From positions 1 through 9,548 of the forward strand of contig JAGGVT010000176.1 of the NCBI GenBank assembly GCA_021157815.1: a stretch of 9,548 nucleotides of DNA. Direction: 5' to 3'. Made by a program: the position numbers and the translations under genes. Positions within the stretch are counted from its first letter, which is position 1; the number at the start of each line of letters is the position of its first letter. This DNA is from a bacterium (GTDB lineage: Bacteria; JAJVIF01; JAGGVT01). The notes below the pieces were generated by a model that saw nothing but the letters and a program-made list of their open reading frames with translations, did no database searches and was not told where the DNA came from. Shown piece after piece: positions 6,648 through 9,548 of the stretch.

Positions 6648-6785
6648 GCACGGGCTTAAAGAAGTTTGAAGAGATTTGATATAGATTTATATTTTTACAT
6701 GAAAAAAGATTCACCCTAAAACCGCTGAGGTAATGGGGTTAGTTAATATAACATGTACACAGTTCCATATCAGGAGGCAGTATAA

Positions 6786-7214
6786 GTGAAAGGCATCGGA
6801 CATAAAATTCGCGCGGCTCGATTTACGCGGGGAAAGGAATGGACTCAGAAGAAGCTCGCTGACGCAGCGGGACTTTCCCAGGGTTACATCTCCGCAATCG
6901 AGCGAGGTGATGAGTTTCCGTCATTGAAAGCTCTCAAGAGAATCGGGGAAGTGCTTGATTGCTCCCTCGGTTACTTCATTGAAGAGGAAAGTGAACTGGA
7001 TGCTCCAATCACCGAATCAAAGTACGCCCGACGCACCAATCAGGATGACACCCTTGAATCGGTGAAATCCAATATTGCCGCAATCTTCAAGGAAATGCTC
7101 CAGGATCAGCATGCGAACAACAAAAACAGCAACCTGAAACAAATGCAGGAAGACATTGTTGTTCTCAAGAAGAAAGTGGCAAGTCTGGAAACCAACCTGA
7201 AGAAAAAGCGTTAG
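6786..7214 (+). CDS. XRE/Cro-CI-family transcriptional regulator with C-terminal coiled coil
   Basis: This 142-residue DNA-binding regulator has an N-terminal helix-turn-helix (about residues 5-64). It includes the classical segment QKKLADAAGLSQGYISAIERG (21-41), whose second half is the recognition helix, and PSLKALKRIGEVLDCSLGYF, which completes the five-helix fold. The middle is acidic and polar. Residues 113-141 form a predicted parallel coiled coil with near-perfect heptads: Leu117, Ile124, Val131 and Leu138 at one core position, and Met120, Leu127 and Leu134 at the other. A dimerising zipper is therefore likely. It starts with GTG, supported by AGGAGG (6772-6777) at 8-nt spacing. It has no sensor or enzymatic domain. 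A terminator follows, so it is probably monocistronic. Lying between two paralogous lipoprotein genes, it may control one or both, or itself. This is inference only. Confidence 0.88.
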   Translation: MKGIGHKIRAARFTRGKEWTQKKLADAAGLSQGYISAIERGDEFPSLKALKRIGEVLDCSLGYFIEEESELDAPITESKYARRTNQDDTLESVKSNIAAIFKEMLQDQHANNKNSNLKQMQEDIVVLKKKVASLETNLKKKR

Positions 7215-7250
7215 GACATACTCGAACGCGAGAAAAGCAGTAATCAACAC

Positions 7251-7279
7251 CGGGGACAGTTTTTTGTCCCCGTTTTTTT
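7251..7279 (+). terminator. Intrinsic terminator of the XRE regulator gene
   Basis: CGGGGACA (7251-7258) and TGTCCCCG (7265-7272) form a perfect 8-bp GC-rich stem with a 6-nt loop, immediately followed by seven T residues (7273-7279). It starts 36 nt after the stop codon. This is the cleanest terminator in the window and separates the regulator from the lipoprotein gene downstream. Confidence 0.92.
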
Positions 7280-7328
7280 GTGCCTGCTTCATCCTTGTTT
7301 GCTATAACCTGGCCATTCTGATATTATC

Positions 7329-7347
7329 TTTCCAAATCGTTTGGAAA
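7329..7347. promoter_or_regulatory. Perfect dyad, candidate operator upstream of the second lipoprotein gene
   Basis: TTTCCAAA (7329-7336) and TTTGGAAA (7340-7347) are exact inverted repeats around TCG. The dyad is centred about 49 bp upstream of the TATAAT at 7387 and about 70 bp before the ATG at 7411. The size and symmetry suit binding by a dimeric helix-turn-helix protein, and the adjacent XRE regulator is a candidate. I do not see the same dyad upstream of the other lipoprotein gene. Confidence 0.4.
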
Positions 7348-7386
7348 ATCGAATAAACCATTGCACCAGTTTTGAGGTTGATAAAG

Positions 7387-7392
7387 TATAAT
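7387..7392 (+). promoter_or_regulatory. Perfect -10 box upstream of the second lipoprotein gene
   Basis: TATAAT lies 18 bp before the ATG at 7411. The nearest -35 candidate, TTGCAC at 7361, is a poor match at a 20-bp spacing. The predicted start near 7399 leaves only a very short leader that still holds the weak ribosome site GAAGG (7400-7404). The weak -35 would fit an activator-dependent promoter, but this is not proven. Confidence 0.4.
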
Positions 7393-7410
7393 CCAATGTG
7401 AAGGCTGACA

Positions 7411-9548
7411 ATGCATAATCAAATTGTAAAATTAACATTACTTGGATTCATTCTACTTTTCCTGATAACGGGATGCAGCAAGGGAAGTTAAAATCCGATT
7501 GCCGGAGGCACATCCCTCACCTATGCGGGAGCGGGGAATCTCGACACTCTTCCCATCATCGCTTTCGATGGCGTCACCGCGGTTGGCGTAATGGGCGGAT
7601 TCAACCTGACAATCTCACCCGACGGCACCAACGCTGATTTGGTTCCGATGCGAACATTAGCAATTGGTGAATCGTATATCGTAAGCGGAAAGAGTTATTT
7701 CGATACACTCCCCTGCAGGGATTGTTTCCGAATAAGCGGACTCGGATACGAGGACGGTCGAATAATTGTAAAATTCAGCATAAGGCATCCATTCCCGAAA
7801 GGAAATCCTGCGCTGCCCCCAACTGGTAAAAACCGTCTTGATCTCGACCTGTTCGACCTGGCTCTGGTTGTAAAGCCAATACCTCTTTCACCGCAGAATT
7901 ATCCCCTGATGAATATTAATATTCCGGAATATATTATTGAAAATCCTGATGGCTTCACGGATGAGCTTTCGAATGTAATCAGCGCTGATGTTGCTCTTCC
8001 TTATATGTTAGTCATGGATGACAGCGTGAGCGTTCCTCCATCGAGCACTTTCAACAAGTTCGAAATGGGGGCAAGCAAAGACTTCGAAGTCAAATTCCCC
8101 GTGCAATCGGGTGAAATTCTTGTTTTCGATTTGTATCTGACCTTCGGTTATGGCGCCAGCGCACTTTTTGATGATAGATTGAATCCGGTATATTACAATC
8201 CTGAGTTCAATCGAAAGTCGGCTTGGAAAGTGGAGGTGATTCCTCCGAACGGTACGAACCCTCCCACACAGGAAAACACATGGGATGATGCTCGTAGCGC
8301 AACTGTATATAAAGTTATTGTAAAAGTTTATGATTGGCAGATTGGCGCGAATGTTGACCCGAATCTGACTAATACAACCGACATTTATGCAGCGTCGGAT
8401 GTTGACTATGTAAGCGTTGAAATCCCGGGAATGACTCATGCGCTGAAACAGGTTGATGGGAACTCATACGTTCCCGGTGGAACCGGAATGCCGGATTCTC
8501 CTCTGGTTTACACAATTCCAATAGCGAATGAAAATCTTCTCGCCTCGGGTGAATATGTCGGTCTTGTTGAAGTTCGTGATGAGCGCGAACCCCAGGATTT
8601 TGCGCAAGGAAGAGATTATTTGATTCATTCGCCGGATGGTGTAACCCTGAATCAATATCAAATAGTGGGCTATAGAACTTACCAGACTTTTATCGCTACA
8701 GTTGTTACTGGAAGCATAAACCCTGGCAACCTCGTCTGGGCTAAACGCGCAGGAGGAACTGGTTGGGATGAGGGCAGGGGAATCACAACGCTTTCTGACA
8801 ATTCTACAGTCGTGACAGGATGGTTTCATGGATCAGTTACATTCGGTCTAGGCGAGTCGAACCCGACAGTCCTTACTTCCGCTGGAGATGAGGACATCTT
8901 CATCGCGCGGTATAATCCTGATGGAACACTTGCATGGGCCAAACGCGCAGGAGGTTCAAGTGATGATTGGGGCAGGGGAATCACAACGCTTTCGGACAAT
9001 TCGACAGTCGTGACCGGAGGCTTTGGTTATCCAGTTGGGGGATCAGCCACGTTCGGTCCGGGCGAGATAAATCAGACAGTCCTGACTTCCGCTTTGGGTG
9101 ATATATTCATCGCGCGGTATAATCCCGATGGGTCACTTGCTTGGGCTAAACGCGCCGGAGGGGCAATTTGGGATGAAGGCTATGGAATCACTACGCTTTC
9201 AGATAATTCGACAGTCGTGACCGGAGAGTTTAGTTACGAAGCCACGTTCGGTCCGGGCGAGATAAACGAGACAGTCCTGACAACTTCCTTCCCATATGGG
9301 GTTGGTGGCTTCATCGCGCGGTACAATCCGGATGGAACACTTGCATGGGCTAAAAGCGCTGGAGGGACAGATTATACTGTATCTCCACAATACAGTTATG
9401 GAATCACAACGCTTTCGGATGATTCGACAGTCGTGACCGGAAGGTTCACGGGAGAAGCCACATTCGGTCCAGGTGAGCCCAACCAGACAGTACTGACTTC
9501 CGATGGACCGGGCGATATCTTCATCGCGCGGTACAATCCTGATGGAAC
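7411..9548 (+). CDS. Lipoprotein with SBBP-like beta-propeller repeats, interrupted by an in-frame stop and cut by the window edge (candidate pseudogene)
   Basis: The gene opens with a lipoprotein signal, MHNQIVKLTLLGFILLFLITGC, with lipobox ITGC and Cys22. Codon 27 (7489-7491) is TAA. The same frame then stays open for 685 codons to the right edge, with no frameshift. Counting that stop as one codon, the later sequence has CRDC (Cys102, Cys105), SIRHPF (123-128), GKNRLDL (139-145) and a YAASDVDYVSVEI segment near 325-338. All align in order with the lipoprotein at 3058, so the N-terminal module is paralogous. From codon 443 it changes to tandem WAKRAGG...FIARYNPDGxLA repeats, as in SBBP-type beta-propellers of secreted proteins. 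The first in-frame ATG after the stop is at 7591. It lacks a ribosome site and would remove the signal, so a restart there is unlikely to give an exported protein. A recent nonsense mutation, a sequence error or read-through are all possible. Confidence 0.8.
8737..9548 (+). repeat. Tandem 66-70-codon propeller repeats within the second lipoprotein gene
   Basis: Units start at the Trp of WAK at 8737, 8935, 9142 and 9346, giving lengths of 198, 207 and 204 bp. A fourth unit continues past the edge; by its own spacing the next Trp would fall at about 9556. Conserved blocks in each unit are WAKxAGG, GITTLSD(N/D)STVVTG, ATFGPGE and FIARYNPDG. The length differences fall in the loops between them. 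Conservation is high even at DNA level (for example ACAGTCGTGAC and TTCATCGCGCGGTA), which points to recent duplication or gene conversion. Confidence 0.9.

Noticed and set aside
6520-6714. Minus-strand 64-codon frame in the AT-rich spacer
   Set aside because: It has a low-complexity composition and no ribosome site or recognisable domain, and it overlaps the strong promoter facing the regulator on the other strand.
6699-6719. Six-codon upstream frame (MKKDSP) in the regulator leader
   Set aside because: It has no ribosome site, and nothing in its codons suggests an attenuator. A frame this short is expected by chance.
8008-8829. Two minus-strand open frames of 121 and 143 codons opposite the second lipoprotein gene
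   Set aside because: They are antisense shadows of a clearly coding plus-strand frame that aligns with a paralog. They have Cys/Arg/Ser-rich nonsense composition and no start signals.

Overview
The window looks like a chromosomal segment of a Gram-negative-type bacterium, probably from an uncultured lineage. The grounds are three lipoprotein signal peptides with lipoboxes, very large secreted beta-rich proteins, moderate GC content, and roomy intergenic regions full of palindromic repeats. I cannot name the taxon from the sequence.

Layout. Positions 3-98 (+) are the tail of a gene entering from the left. It converges on a minus-strand pair, phnD (1003-1959) then phnC (250-999). These are the lipoprotein binding protein and the ATPase of a phosphonate/phosphite-type ABC importer, 3 bp apart. 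No permease gene (phnE) is present in the window. Upstream on the same strand is a HIT-family nucleotide hydrolase (2151-2570), with a good promoter of its own. The 191-bp gap between HIT and phnD holds two related GC-rich palindromes in opposite orientation.

The HIT gene and the next gene are divergent. Their intergenic region (2571-3057) carries a 150-bp full-length imperfect palindrome (2676-2825) and a well-formed promoter. These precede a 987-residue lipoprotein gene (3058-6021). The protein has an N-terminal module of about 450 residues, a PKD-like domain, and a C-terminal BNR/sialidase-like beta-propeller region with a textbook Asp box.

The following 764-bp gap (6022-6785) contains a nested inverted-repeat element (6069-6335). 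It encloses a 33-bp perfect palindrome and a roughly 100-nt branched structure that could fold like a cloverleaf. The rest of the gap is AT-rich, with a TGn-extended -10 promoter facing an XRE-family regulator (6786-7214). That regulator has a leucine-zipper-like tail and is followed by a clean intrinsic terminator.

From 7411 to the right edge runs a second lipoprotein gene. It is paralogous to the first over the N-terminal module, sharing a CxxC, a SIRHPF and a GKNRxDL motif, but ends in tandem repeats of 66-70 residues of the SBBP/beta-propeller kind. Its frame is broken by one in-frame TAA immediately after the lipobox, then stays open for about 2 kb. The two lipoproteins appear to be a shared surface-anchoring module fused to different propellers, with a small regulator gene between them. 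That relation, the single nonsense codon and the nested palindromic elements are the most interesting content.
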